Of a DNA stretch of 64,000 nt, positions 33,906-42,576 are shown one piece after another. Position numbers and translations under genes: made by a program. Source of the stretch: Lentisphaeria bacterium (GTDB lineage Bacteria > Verrucomicrobiota > Lentisphaeria > Victivallales > Victivallaceae); contig JAFVZB010000085.1 in assembly GCA_017508385.1 (NCBI GenBank), forward strand, positions 1 through 64,000, given 5' to 3'. The notes below the pieces were generated by a model. The model saw only the letters and a list, made by a program, of their open reading frames with translations, was not told the origin of the DNA and did no database searches. Every line of letters starts with the position of its first letter. The stretch's first letter is position 1.

Positions 33906-35630
33906 ATGGAAAAAGCAGGGAATTTGTGGTATCTCAAGGGAGATATGCATATCCACTCGCACTATTCTGATGGCGGACGCCTTGAAGAGGTCATTGCCCG
34001 GGTTGTCAACTGCGGCTTTGATTTTTGCGCCATAAGTGACCACGATACTTTTGCAGGAAGCCGTGCCGCACTGGAAACAGTTGAGAGCTGCCGAAGCAAT
34101 ACTCCCATCATAATCCGCAGTCAGGAGTCAACCTGTGCGGGATGCCATATCCTCTCATACGGTACTTGGAATAAATACGACCGTGCTCTGCCGCTCGATG
34201 AGGTTTGCCGCAGTATCAGAGCCGCAGGAGGTTATGCGGTTGCCGCCCATCCCGATTGGCAGCCGACCCGCAAAAATTTCCGTGAAAGCGGAGTTTTTGC
34301 CGCTCTGGTCGAAAACGGCTTGCTCGATGGAGTTGAGCTGATGAATTTCCCCGAACCGTCAAGCGAAGCCGATATTGCCGACGAGTGGACGAACCGTTAC
34401 TATTTTGAACGCAGTGCGGCAGGAGAACCGTTTTGTGTGACCTGCGGTTCAGATGCTCACACCTCCGCAGATATCACTCCTGAGCGTTTTCTGGCAGTTT
34501 TTGCCGAGACTCCGGATGAAAAAGGAATACTTGATGCGATATTCCGCTACCGCCGTTCCGCTGCGGTTTGGGGAAATTGCGTTATCGGCACTCCCGAAGC
34601 GTGTGAATTGTACCGTTCGGTCTGCGGAAAGAGGCACCGTGATGAAGAAATCACAGTGCAGCGTGAAATTTGCTCCGACGGCATAAAATTCAAAGTTTCA
34701 GGAGCAGAAAAAACATTTTTTTATGGTGATATCAAACAGCTTGCCGATGATACCTTTTTCAAGCCCGGATTCGACCGCGGAAACGCTTTGCTGATAAGCA
34801 AAAAAGGTCAGGCGGCGCAGGCGGAATATATCGGCATTGCCGACCGGGTTGAGGTAAAGTGTATTCCGGTCATGGAAAACGGCACAATAAGAGCACATTT
34901 TTCAACTTCATGCTGCGATGAGCTCGTTTTCAAGTGCCGGGTGAATGGAAAAGAGTTTGTTTTTGACCGCTCTCCTTATATTTGCGGAACTCTTCTTGAG
35001 GAGCAAAATGATATTTCCATCGAGGTGTTCAACCGTGACGGAGTGATCGTCGGGAAAAAGCATTGGGATTTCCCCGTTTGTGTGCCTGACAAATGGTATT
35101 GGTTGTCAAAGTTGACTGCCGACCTGCCTGCTCCTGACGGTATTGAGCCGTCGGCGAAGTTCAAATTCAGCAGGCAAAACGATGATATCATCCTCGATAT
35201 GGAAGTGACCGACCATCTCTTTTGTCAGCCGTACGGCGGAACAGGTATGTATATGGGCGACTCCGTGCAGTTCGGATTTGATTTCGAATGTGCCGCAAGC
35301 GAAAATGATTTGGTCGAACGCAAGGTGTGGGAGTTCGGTATTTGTGTCACCGAAAGGAACACCGGGGATTTTGTTGTGTATAATACTCCCTCCGCCGCCG
35401 CTCCCGGAGTTCCGGCTAAGCTGAAACATTCGGCGCAAAGAAAAAACGACACGACATCTTATCGGGTCGTGGCGGATAAAAATTTTTCCGGAGCAGGAGC
35501 CGTTTTCGGTTTCAACATGATTTTCAACATCAACGACGGAAACGGCAGGCGTGGATATCTTGCGTGGCGCAACGGTATCGGAGACCGAAAAAAGTCCGCT
35601 GATTGGGGCTTTGTGGTGGTCGAAGGATAA
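33906..35630 (+). CDS. PHP-domain hydrolase with C-terminal CBM9-like domain
   Basis: The 574-residue protein has a PHP metal-dependent phosphoesterase domain over about residues 8-240: HIHSHYSDG, ISDHDTF, AAHPDW and CGSDAHT supply the metal ligands. A middle beta-rich region follows. The last ~180 residues resemble a family-9 carbohydrate-binding module (MGDSVQFGFDFE ... WGFVVVEG). No signal peptide is seen, which is odd for a CBM. GAGGAG precedes the ATG. It follows the amino acid importer closely, but a shared role is not evident. Confidence 0.75.
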   Translation: MEKAGNLWYLKGDMHIHSHYSDGGRLEEVIARVVNCGFDFCAISDHDTFAGSRAALETVESCRSNTPIIIRSQESTCAGCHILSYGTWNKYDRALPLDEVCRSIRAAGGYAVAAHPDWQPTRKNFRESGVFAALVENGLLDGVELMNFPEPSSEADIADEWTNRYYFERSAAGEPFCVTCGSDAHTSADITPERFLAVFAETPDEKGILDAIFRYRRSAAVWGNCVIGTPEACELYRSVCGKRHRDEEITVQREICSDGIKFKVSGAEKTFFYGDIKQLADDTFFKPGFDRGNALLISKKGQAAQAEYIGIADRVEVKCIPVMENGTIRAHFSTSCCDELVFKCRVNGKEFVFDRSPYICGTLLEEQNDISIEVFNRDGVIVGKKHWDFPVCVPDKWYWLSKLTADLPAPDGIEPSAKFKFSRQNDDIILDMEVTDHLFCQPYGGTGMYMGDSVQFGFDFECAASENDLVERKVWEFGICVTERNTGDFVVYNTPSAAAPGVPAKLKHSAQRKNDTTSYRVVADKNFSGAGAVFGFNMIFNINDGNGRRGYLAWRNGIGDRKKSADWGFVVVEG

Positions 35631-35647
35631 AATAAATTTCAAACCGT

Positions 35648-35676
35648 TTGAAAAAAGAGTCCGGCGGTATTACAGT
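35648..35676 (+). promoter_or_regulatory. Promoter of the hisB run
   Basis: TTGAAA and TACAGT are 17 bp apart, about 27 bases before the hisB ATG, with AAGGAG preceding the ATG. Confidence 0.55.
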
Positions 35677-35702
35677 ATATAAAAAACAAGGAGATTTTAC
35701 TT

Positions 35703-36293
35703 ATGAAAAGATATGCAGAAATTGAACGCAATACCAGAGAGACTCAGATAAAACTTGCCATCGACCTTGACGGAAGCGGCAAAAGTTCCATTTCCACCGG
35801 AGTCGCTTTTCTTGACCACATGCTCACCCTTTTTGCCCGTCACGGACTCTTTGATTTGACCATTCAGGCAACCGGAGATCTCGATGTTGATGCCCACCAC
35901 CTCTTTGAAGACCTCGGACTTGTGATGGGTGAGGCACTTTCCCAAGCCGTCGGCGACAAGGCGGGAATAAAACGCTACGGCAACTTTCTTCTGCCCATGG
36001 ATGAGACTCTCGTTATGATCGCTCTTGACCTCTCTGGCCGTCCCGGACTCTATTATACCGTCAACCCTCCGGCATCTGTGGTCGGAAGCGTTGACCCGAG
36101 ACTCTTCCACGAGTTCTTTCAGGCTCTCTGCGTCAAGGGCGGAATAAATATGCACATCCGCCAGATAGCCTCTGAGGAGATCCACCACCTCTACGAGGGT
36201 ATCTTCAAGGGATTTGCCAAGGCTCTCGATATGGCGGTGAGTTTCGACAACAGAATCGAGGGAGTCCTTTCAACCAAGGGGTGTCTCGACTGA
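35703..36293 (+). CDS. hisB: Imidazoleglycerol-phosphate dehydratase
   Basis: The 196-residue monofunctional enzyme shows the paired manganese-binding motifs DAHHLFEDLGL and EEIHHLYEG and the opening RNTRETQI. It catalyses the sixth step of histidine synthesis. No other his gene is nearby. It leads a run whose next genes are an SDR and glycan-related enzymes. Confidence 0.95.
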   Translation: MKRYAEIERNTRETQIKLAIDLDGSGKSSISTGVAFLDHMLTLFARHGLFDLTIQATGDLDVDAHHLFEDLGLVMGEALSQAVGDKAGIKRYGNFLLPMDETLVMIALDLSGRPGLYYTVNPPASVVGSVDPRLFHEFFQALCVKGGINMHIRQIASEEIHHLYEGIFKGFAKALDMAVSFDNRIEGVLSTKGCLD

Positions 36294-36295
36294 AA

Positions 36296-37015
36296 ATGGC
36301 ACTGCCACGCAGAATTTTTGTCACCGGTTCAGCCCTGCGCACCGGAAGAGCGGTAAGTTTGCATCTGGCATCTCAGGGAGCACAGCTTGTGCTCCACGCC
36401 AACCGCAGTTTTGACGAAGCCGGAAGTTTATGCAGACTCCTGCCGGGAGACGGGCACATCGCCGTTTCCGGAGATTTTGCCAGTGACGGCGATGTGGAAA
36501 AACTCTGTTCTTATGTTGCTGCTTGCGACGGAGTCGTGCTCAACGCCTCATGTTACCGCCACGGTTATTCCGGCGGAGACCCCGACTTTGACCGTCTGCT
36601 CGAAAAGGTCAATCACACTTCTCAAATGCGGCTGCTCACAGCTTTTGTTCAAGCTGAACATCCTGACGGCGGAGCAGTCGTTGCCATGCTCGATCAGGCG
36701 GTCTCAGGCTGCGAAGACAACCCCTATCTTGCCAGCCGCAGAGCTTTGTGGAAAGATATGAAATCTCTCGCCGGAGAATATGGCAGATCCGATTTGCGCT
36801 TCAACGCCATAGCTCCCGGACCGATACTGCCTCCGCCCGAACTTGGAGAGACAGGCATGGTCAAAACTCTGCCGACACTTCCATTGCGCCGCAGTGTTGC
36901 GCTCGAAGATATGGCAAAGAGTGTGGAGTTTCTGCTTTCCTGCCGCTCAGTTACCGGAGCCTTGCTTTTCGTTGACTGCGGGCAGTCACTTGCGAACCGA
37001 ACTGAAAAACTTTGA
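36296..37015 (+). CDS. Short-chain dehydrogenase, pteridine-reductase-like
   Basis: Starting at ATG 36296 (GTG 36281 is an alternative) the protein has 239 residues. The nucleotide loop TGSALRTGRAV has the TGxxxRxG form seen in pteridine reductases (PTR1/FolM) rather than the usual TGxxxGIG. The active-site Tyr is followed by Arg in place of the usual Lys (YLASR). FNAIAPGPI marks the C-terminal third. The substrate is unknown; dihydropterin/folate reduction is possible. Confidence 0.72.
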   Translation: MALPRRIFVTGSALRTGRAVSLHLASQGAQLVLHANRSFDEAGSLCRLLPGDGHIAVSGDFASDGDVEKLCSYVAACDGVVLNASCYRHGYSGGDPDFDRLLEKVNHTSQMRLLTAFVQAEHPDGGAVVAMLDQAVSGCEDNPYLASRRALWKDMKSLAGEYGRSDLRFNAIAPGPILPPPELGETGMVKTLPTLPLRRSVALEDMAKSVEFLLSCRSVTGALLFVDCGQSLANRTEKL

Positions 37016-37032
37016 TACAGGAGTTTATTTTT

Positions 37033-38802
37033 ATGGAAAAGAAATTACAGCTTTGCGGACTTGACGTTTCGCTTGAATGTGCAGCTCCCGGCAACTGGCA
37101 GTTCGCCTGCACCAGAGGCGGAGATGATAAAGTGGGGTATCTTTTTGTCACCCTCAATAATGAGAACGAGGAGAACTTTCCCGAGTTCACGATGAGGGTG
37201 CGTTTTCCGCAGAAAGAGGTGGTGTCGCGCTGGCAGGCTGACTCTTTCTTTGATAAAAACCTTGCTCCTGAGTGGAACAGTCCGTTCAGAAGTGAACTTG
37301 CCGTAGGTGCTCCCGTCATCGCCTACTGTTCACAGGATAACCGCAACCGTCTTGTCTGCTCCGCCTCAGAGGCTCTGCGCAAAATCGAGTGGGCGGGCGG
37401 ACCTCACGAGCATGACTTTTTCATCGAAAGCCGCATGAAGTTTTTCACCCAGCCCGAGGCTCCGGCAAAGGAGTACAGTGTGGTACTGCGTTTCGATACC
37501 CGTGACATGCTTTTCAACGATGCTGTTGCAGAGGCTTTCAAGTGGTTCGAGCAGTTCTATGAGCCGATTCCGGTTCCCGAAAGCGGACTTGAAGCGTGGT
37601 ACTCCACATGGTACAGCTATCACAAAGAGCTCAAGGATTCCGAAATCGAAGAGGAGTGCCGCAGGGCAAAAGCTCTCGGCATGGGTGGAGTCATCGTCGA
37701 TGACGGCTGGCAGACCGATAAACATGACGGAATTTACGACTACACCGGCGATTGGGAAGTTGCTCCGTCACGCATAGCCGATATGAAAAAACACGTCGAT
37801 ACCGTTCACCGCATCGGACTCAAATATATGCTCTGGTACTCAGTTCCCTTTATCGGCGGCAAGAGCAAAAATTTTGAGCGGTTCAAGGGCAAGTATCTCT
37901 ATTCAGTTGAACGCATAAATGCCCATATCCTCGACCCCCGTTTTCCCGAAGTGCGTGAGTTCCTCACCGGAATATACCGCAATGCACTGATAAACTACGG
38001 ACTCGACGGCTTGAAGCTCGACTTCATCGACCGCTTTACCATCGCTCCGGGAATGGTTGACCCCGCCATCGCTGAAAATTATGCGGGCAGGGATATCAAA
38101 AATGTTCCCGAGGCTGTCGATGTGCTCCTGACCGGAATAACCCGTGAGCTGCGCAGTATCAGAAGTGATGTGCTCATCGAGTTCAGGCAGCACTATATGG
38201 GCCCCGCCATACGTCAGTACGGAAATCTTATTCGTGCCACCGACTGTCCGGGGGATATCGTCGCCAACAGAGTCCGCACCATCGACTTGCGCCACAGTTC
38301 ATGTTCAAGTGCAGTCCACGGCGATATGCTGCGCTGGCACGCCGGGGACTCAGTTGAAAGCTCCGCCCGTCAGATGCTTTCGGTGCTCTTTTCAGTGCCG
38401 CAGGTGTCGGCTCGACTTGCAGAGATCCCGCAGGAACATCTTGAAATGGTCCGCCACCGCATTGCCTTTTATCTTGAGCACAAAGAGACTCTTGTTTTCG
38501 GCAGAATAGTTGCTCCGCACGCCGACCAGAACTACCCCGTTGTGCGCAGTGAGGGAAAAAATGAGGCGATAACTGCACTTTACAACGAAAACAGCTTTGT
38601 CAAATTGAGTTTTGACGGAGTTGATACTGAGATACTGGTAAACGCCACGGCGGCAGATAAAGTTGCGGTCGAGCTGGATAAGGCGTGCGATGCAGTGTTC
38701 TATGATGTCTGCGGCAAAGAGTGCGGAACAGCACAACTCGCTCCCGGTCTGCAGATGCTCGCAATTCCGGTATCAGGTGAGTGCATTCTGAAAAGAGCTT
38801 GA
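37033..38802 (+). CDS. Glycoside hydrolase, GH36-like alpha-galactosidase family
   Basis: The ATG at 37033 follows CAGGAG and gives 589 residues. The N-terminal third is a beta-sandwich. The catalytic barrel contains WYSTWYSYHKEL, VIVDDGWQ and GLKLDFIDRF (probable nucleophile Asp in KLDF). RATDCPGD probably contains the acid/base Asp. A C-terminal beta domain follows. No signal peptide is seen, so it would act in the cytoplasm on imported glycosides. Family 36 acts mainly on alpha-galactosides, but the specific substrate is uncertain. Confidence 0.78.
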   Translation: MEKKLQLCGLDVSLECAAPGNWQFACTRGGDDKVGYLFVTLNNENEENFPEFTMRVRFPQKEVVSRWQADSFFDKNLAPEWNSPFRSELAVGAPVIAYCSQDNRNRLVCSASEALRKIEWAGGPHEHDFFIESRMKFFTQPEAPAKEYSVVLRFDTRDMLFNDAVAEAFKWFEQFYEPIPVPESGLEAWYSTWYSYHKELKDSEIEEECRRAKALGMGGVIVDDGWQTDKHDGIYDYTGDWEVAPSRIADMKKHVDTVHRIGLKYMLWYSVPFIGGKSKNFERFKGKYLYSVERINAHILDPRFPEVREFLTGIYRNALINYGLDGLKLDFIDRFTIAPGMVDPAIAENYAGRDIKNVPEAVDVLLTGITRELRSIRSDVLIEFRQHYMGPAIRQYGNLIRATDCPGDIVANRVRTIDLRHSSCSSAVHGDMLRWHAGDSVESSARQMLSVLFSVPQVSARLAEIPQEHLEMVRHRIAFYLEHKETLVFGRIVAPHADQNYPVVRSEGKNEAITALYNENSFVKLSFDGVDTEILVNATAADKVAVELDKACDAVFYDVCGKECGTAQLAPGLQMLAIPVSGECILKRA

Positions 38803-38816
38803 AAGGGGAATCCGTC

Positions 38817-39977
38817 ATGCGCCTCATCGCCGACGAAAAGATATTTTACCGCTCACCCGACCCTCAAAATCTCTACTGCTACACTCCGTGGCTGGAAAAC
38901 GGTTTTGACGGCAGATTGCTTGCCTCATTCGATATCGCAGGTGATGGTTTGAAAAATGAGCCGGGACCACGCTCGGAAAAGGGCGATTACGGCGGAAACC
39001 AAATGCGTATATATGTCTCTGACGACAAGGGCGTTTCATGGCGTGAAACCGGCAGACTCCCGATGCTGCACGCACGGGTGTTTGCCGCCGGAAACTCGCT
39101 CTACGCTCTCGGACACGGCGGAAAACTTCTCATCAGCCGCAGTGACGACAATGGTGAGACGTGGAGCACCCCGGCATGCCTCGATGAAGAGATGGTCTGG
39201 CATCAGGGAGCCTGCGGTTACGAGAGGCATGACGGCAAAATCTGGCTCACCATGGAAAAAGTTCCATACCTTGACCACTGGCAGGGCGGCGACCCGGTTT
39301 TGATGTGCGCCGATGAAAAGAGCGACCTCACCAGACGGGAATCATGGAAATTTTCCAATTTGCTCAAGTTTGAAGATATTGCTCCCCGTTATGCCGCCTC
39401 AGCTCCGGGAGGAGCTTTGGGTTACGCTTACCTTGAATCGAATGTGGTGCTGCAACGGGATGTCACCAATGAGTTTTACGGTAAATTTCTTGTCTTTCTG
39501 CGTTCTAACCGCTGCCTCTTTCCCGATACCGCCCACATCATCACCGGCGGAGAGCGTGCCGATGGCAAACTTTATCTTGAACCGCTCTCGGATAAACTCT
39601 TTTACCTGCCGTTCCCCGGAGGCGGGATGAAGTTTCAGGTCATCTACGATGAACCGAGCCGTCTCTATTGGCTGATAGCCAGCCACAGCACTTACACCAC
39701 GTTCACCCGTGATGATGCACTGCATCCTGAGGTGAAACGTTTTTCCGAGCGCAACCGCCTTGAACTCTTCTGCTCGCAAAACTGCTTCGATTGGAGCAGT
39801 GCCGGAGTCGTAGCGTGCGGAAAAAATCACCTTGAATCCCGCCACTATGCTTCGCTTCTGCCAGTCGGAGATGATTTGCTGGTGTTGAGCCGCTCAGGTG
39901 ACTGCAATGCAAAAAATTGTCATGACACCAATCTGATAACGCTTCATAAAGTGCCTGACTTCCGCAGTCTGGCATAA
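38817..39977 (+). CDS. Sialidase-superfamily beta-propeller protein
   Basis: The ATG has AAGGGG 9 bases upstream and gives 386 residues. Two Asp-boxes, SDDKGVSW and SDDNGETW, point to a six-bladed sialidase-type propeller. The full Arg triad of true sialidases is not obvious. No signal peptide is seen. It may be an exo-glycosidase or glycan-binding protein acting with the GH36-like enzyme, which ends 14 bases upstream. Confidence 0.7.
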   Translation: MRLIADEKIFYRSPDPQNLYCYTPWLENGFDGRLLASFDIAGDGLKNEPGPRSEKGDYGGNQMRIYVSDDKGVSWRETGRLPMLHARVFAAGNSLYALGHGGKLLISRSDDNGETWSTPACLDEEMVWHQGACGYERHDGKIWLTMEKVPYLDHWQGGDPVLMCADEKSDLTRRESWKFSNLLKFEDIAPRYAASAPGGALGYAYLESNVVLQRDVTNEFYGKFLVFLRSNRCLFPDTAHIITGGERADGKLYLEPLSDKLFYLPFPGGGMKFQVIYDEPSRLYWLIASHSTYTTFTRDDALHPEVKRFSERNRLELFCSQNCFDWSSAGVVACGKNHLESRHYASLLPVGDDLLVLSRSGDCNAKNCHDTNLITLHKVPDFRSLA

Positions 39978-40004
39978 ACAAATCTAAGAGAAAGGAATTT
40001 ATTT

Positions 40005-40862
40005 ATGGACGACCACTTTATTGATTATGCGCTGCTGAGGTACGCAGGAACCGAAAAATATTTTTTTGAAAGCAATTACAAGATAGATTATCCCGAAGGC
40101 GAAGTGGTCGATTGGTACGGTTACCGCCGTCACAATTTTGAGCTTGAAAATTGCAAAGGTTTCATCGTTGAGCCTCCGTATCCGGCAAAAGGTCTGCCGT
40201 GGCACTGGTGCACTCAGTGGGCTGAGGCGTTTGTTCCCCGCACTCCGGCACTTCAACTGCTGGAAAGGGGATTCCATCACGTCCACTTCAATGTTTTTGA
40301 GACTATGTTCAACGATGAGGGAATTAAAAAGGTCGAAAAGTTTTATGCTCTTTTGCAGTCACTCGGATTTCACAAAAAGGCAGCCCTGACCGGAATGAGT
40401 TACGGCGGATTGTTCGCTCTGCGCTGGGCGGCAGAGCATCCCGAGACGGTCGGAGCGATTTATCTTGATGCGCCTGTGTGCAGTTTAGCTTTTTCAGCCG
40501 AGCGCAACGGGAGCAATGCTACTCCGGCACAGGTCGAAAGAAGCATCGGTGAGGCAAAGAAACACTATGCCGCCTATAATGTCAGTGATTGCGAAGGATT
40601 GTTGAAGCATCCGAAAAATCCGCTCAACAACTACCTGCCCATTGCCAAAGCGCAGATACCGATACTTGCGCTCAGAGCAGGGCAGGATCAGTCAGTTCTT
40701 CCGGCGAGCAATATCGATGCATTTGCTTCACGCATGATCGAGGCGGGCGGAAATATAAAAATCATCAACCGCAATATGTACGGACACCATCCGCACGGTA
40801 TGGATGACCCGACTCCGCTCACCGGATTTATTCTGCAAAATTATCCTGATATCACAGAGTAA
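40005..40862 (+). CDS. Alpha/beta hydrolase
   Basis: The 285-residue protein has the nucleophile elbow GMSYGG near residue 130 and probable acid and histidine in the segments AGQDQ and YGHHPHG. It ends the plus-strand run, and its last 11 bases overlap the convergent thiE gene. The substrate is unknown; its neighbours suggest deacylation of a sugar. Confidence 0.75.
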   Translation: MDDHFIDYALLRYAGTEKYFFESNYKIDYPEGEVVDWYGYRRHNFELENCKGFIVEPPYPAKGLPWHWCTQWAEAFVPRTPALQLLERGFHHVHFNVFETMFNDEGIKKVEKFYALLQSLGFHKKAALTGMSYGGLFALRWAAEHPETVGAIYLDAPVCSLAFSAERNGSNATPAQVERSIGEAKKHYAAYNVSDCEGLLKHPKNPLNNYLPIAKAQIPILALRAGQDQSVLPASNIDAFASRMIEAGGNIKIINRNMYGHHPHGMDDPTPLTGFILQNYPDITE

Positions 40863-41508
40863 AAGCGTTTTTCCACTTTTCCACTTCACGCTGCGGATCT
40901 TCTGCGGCGGTGAAAGCGGTAACAGCGGCAACGTGTTTAGCTCCTGCGCTTCTGAGTAGAGAGAGGTGTTCCAATTTTATTCCGCCCATGACGGAAAAGG
41001 GACACCTTACCTGCGGAGCAAGCTCTTTCAGGAGTTCGATCCCCAGCGGAGACATCGCAAGACTCTTGGTGCCGGTGGGAAATATCGGACCGATATTAAG
41101 ATAACCGCATCCGCCGGCCTGAGCGGCTTCGAGCTCTTCGAGGTTGTGAGTGGATATGCCGATAAGCAGTTGAGGAGCGATTTTTTTCGCTTCAATAAGC
41201 GGCATATCATCCTGCCCGAGGTGAACTCCGTCAGCGCCCGAGGCAAGAGCAAGGTCGATGCGGTCATCGACTATCATCAGTGCCTTGAATTTATCGGTCA
41301 ATACTCTTGCTTGCTTCAAAAGTTTCAAGTGAGAGTTGTCATCCATATTTTTCTCTCTTATCTGGACGACTTTCGCTCCGCCTGCAAGTATCTTTTCAAG
41401 GATGAAGAGCGGTTCTCTTCTGGCGCAAAACTCCGATGATATCACCGGATAAACATCGGAGTTTTCAAAAGCCTTCACCCGCTCAGAAAGAGTGGTGAAC
41501 GTGCTCAT
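40852..41508 (-). CDS. thiE: Thiamine phosphate synthase
   Basis: The 218-residue protein shows the ThiE pattern: [10 protein letters not shown], the [13 protein letters not shown] pyrophosphate-binding segment, [20 protein letters not shown] and VMGGIK. It joins the thiazole and pyrimidine moieties into thiamine phosphate. It overlaps thi4 by 4 bp and converges on the preceding hydrolase gene with an 11-bp overlap of coding ends. Confidence 0.93.
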   Translation of the reverse strand: MSTFTTLSERVKAFENSDVYPVISSEFCARREPLFILEKILAGGAKVVQIREKNMDDNSHLKLLKQARVLTDKFKALMIVDDRIDLALASGADGVHLGQDDMPLIEAKKIAPQLLIGISTHNLEELEAAQAGGCGYLNIGPIFPTGTKSLAMSPLGIELLKELAPQVRCPFSVMGGIKLEHLSLLRSAGAKHVAAVTAFTAAEDPQREVEKWKNAFTL

Positions 41509-42293
41509 TTTTTCAACTTTTCGATGATGAGATCTGCGGCTTTTTTACCTGACATGAGCATACCGCCGAAGATGGGACCCATGCGGTAACCTCCCATCAC
41601 GTTGTTGGCACTCATGCCGCAGGCGAAGAGTCCGGGATAGTACTCTTTGGTGTTTTCGACAGTCGAAGCCTCGCCCTTATCGACCCACATGGGTCTCTCT
41701 CCGAGGATGTTTCCGGTCGGAGTGTCGAGCTGTACTTTGGCTTTGTCAACCGCAAGACGGATGATTTCGCTCGGGTGACCGGTGCCGTCGAGCACGCACT
41801 TTGAGAGCACGGTGAGCGGGTCAACGTGCATGCCCAACCGTTCAACAGGAGTCCAGTTGATCACCAATCCCCCCACCTTTTCGTCTCTGAAAACGATGTC
41901 CTCAACGCTAACGGAGTTGAATATTTTTGCTCCGGCATGAACCGCTCCGTAGATAAGGGCGCTTGCCATCTCGACAGAGTCAAGGGTGTGGTAGCCGGGA
42001 GCGTTATCAAGTTCACGGTGTTTGATGCCGAACTCGTCAAGAATGTAAATGGCATCATCCTGCACTACTACTTCATTGAAGAGCATACCTCCGCCCCAGG
42101 TGCCGCCGCCGGGAGCAAGTTTGCGCTCAAAAATTGCGACTTTCACTCCGGCATCAGCCAGAGTTTTTGCGGCGACCAGAGCGGAGGGACCGCCTCCGAC
42201 AATGGCGACATCGAGCGTAAGATTGGTTCTGAATTTTTCCGCAAAATTGCGGATGATGGCGTCCGAAATGGTGTTTTCGACAACTTGTGACAT
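41505..42293 (-). CDS. thi4: Sulfide-dependent ADP-thiazole synthase, Thi4 type
   Basis: Starting at ATG 42293 (GAGGAA 5-8 bases upstream) the protein has 262 residues. It has [15 protein letters not shown] (FAD/NAD-type fold), an [11 protein letters not shown] segment, and DGTGHPSEI. The yeast suicide enzyme donates sulfur from an internal Cys after this TGH motif; here there is no Cys there. That agrees with the catalytic, sulfide-using version of anaerobes. The gene is under a TPP riboswitch together with thiE. Confidence 0.9.
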   Translation of the reverse strand: MSQVVENTISDAIIRNFAEKFRTNLTLDVAIVGGGPSALVAAKTLADAGVKVAIFERKLAPGGGTWGGGMLFNEVVVQDDAIYILDEFGIKHRELDNAPGYHTLDSVEMASALIYGAVHAGAKIFNSVSVEDIVFRDEKVGGLVINWTPVERLGMHVDPLTVLSKCVLDGTGHPSEIIRLAVDKAKVQLDTPTGNILGERPMWVDKGEASTVENTKEYYPGLFACGMSANNVMGGYRMGPIFGGMLMSGKKAADLIIEKLKK

Positions 42294-42296
42294 AAT

Positions 42297-42319
42297 GTTT
42301 TCCTCATTTTCAGGAAACC
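42297..42319 (-). promoter_or_regulatory. Hairpin masking the thi4 ribosome binding site
   Basis: In the mRNA, TTTCCT (minus-strand 42317-42312) can pair with AGGAAA (42304-42299) across a 7-base loop. That second arm is the ribosome binding site, 5 bases from the thi4 ATG. This gives a likely translational expression platform for the TPP riboswitch upstream. Confidence 0.55.
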
Positions 42320-42354
42320 TCATATGCCGGACGGGGTCAATCTGAAACATATGT

Positions 42355-42436
42355 GATTTCCTACGCCGGCATTATCCGGTTCAGGTTCCATGGGTGTGAT
42401 CTCAGCCGTGCCCGCCTTTCGGGAACGGCACCCCAA
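42355..42436 (-). promoter_or_regulatory. TPP (THI-box) riboswitch
   Basis: Read on the minus strand, the sequence contains GGGGTGCCG, a P3 extension CCCGAAAGGCGGG, GGCTGAGATCACACCC, GAACCTGAACCGGATAAT and GCCGGCGTAGG. These are the diagnostic conserved elements of the TPP aptamer. It lies in the leader of thi4-thiE and should repress the operon when thiamine pyrophosphate is abundant. Confidence 0.95.
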
Positions 42437-42447
42437 ACACATTGTTT

Positions 42448-42478
42448 ATAATATGCCACAAGTTTATGAAAAATGCAA
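42448..42478 (-). promoter_or_regulatory. Possible promoter of the thi4-thiE operon
   Basis: On the minus strand TTGCAT (42478-42473) and TATTAT (42453-42448) lie 19 bp apart, just before the riboswitch. The spacing is slightly long, so the assignment is tentative. Confidence 0.4.
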
Positions 42479-42502
42479 GTCTTTTTATTTTAGCTTTTTT
42501 CC

Positions 42503-42575
42503 TGATGAGATGATGCGAAAGAAAGCGTGAAAACTTTTTTATTTACCTTTACCTCCCCGTGTCGGGAACAGAGCC
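42503..42575. repeat. Truncated copy of the ~155-bp dispersed element
   Basis: GAGATGATGCG near the left and AAAACTTTTTTATTTACC through GTGTCGGGAACAGAGCC on the right match the two arms of the full elements at 20613 and 54521. The internal hairpin is largely deleted. It abuts the 3' end of the dehydrogenase gene at 42577. Confidence 0.65.
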
Positions 42576-42576
42576 T

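Noticed and set aside
40852-40862. Overlap of convergent hydrolase and thiE coding ends
   Set aside because: Both proteins have normal C-termini, and an 11-bp tail-to-tail overlap is common in compact genomes.
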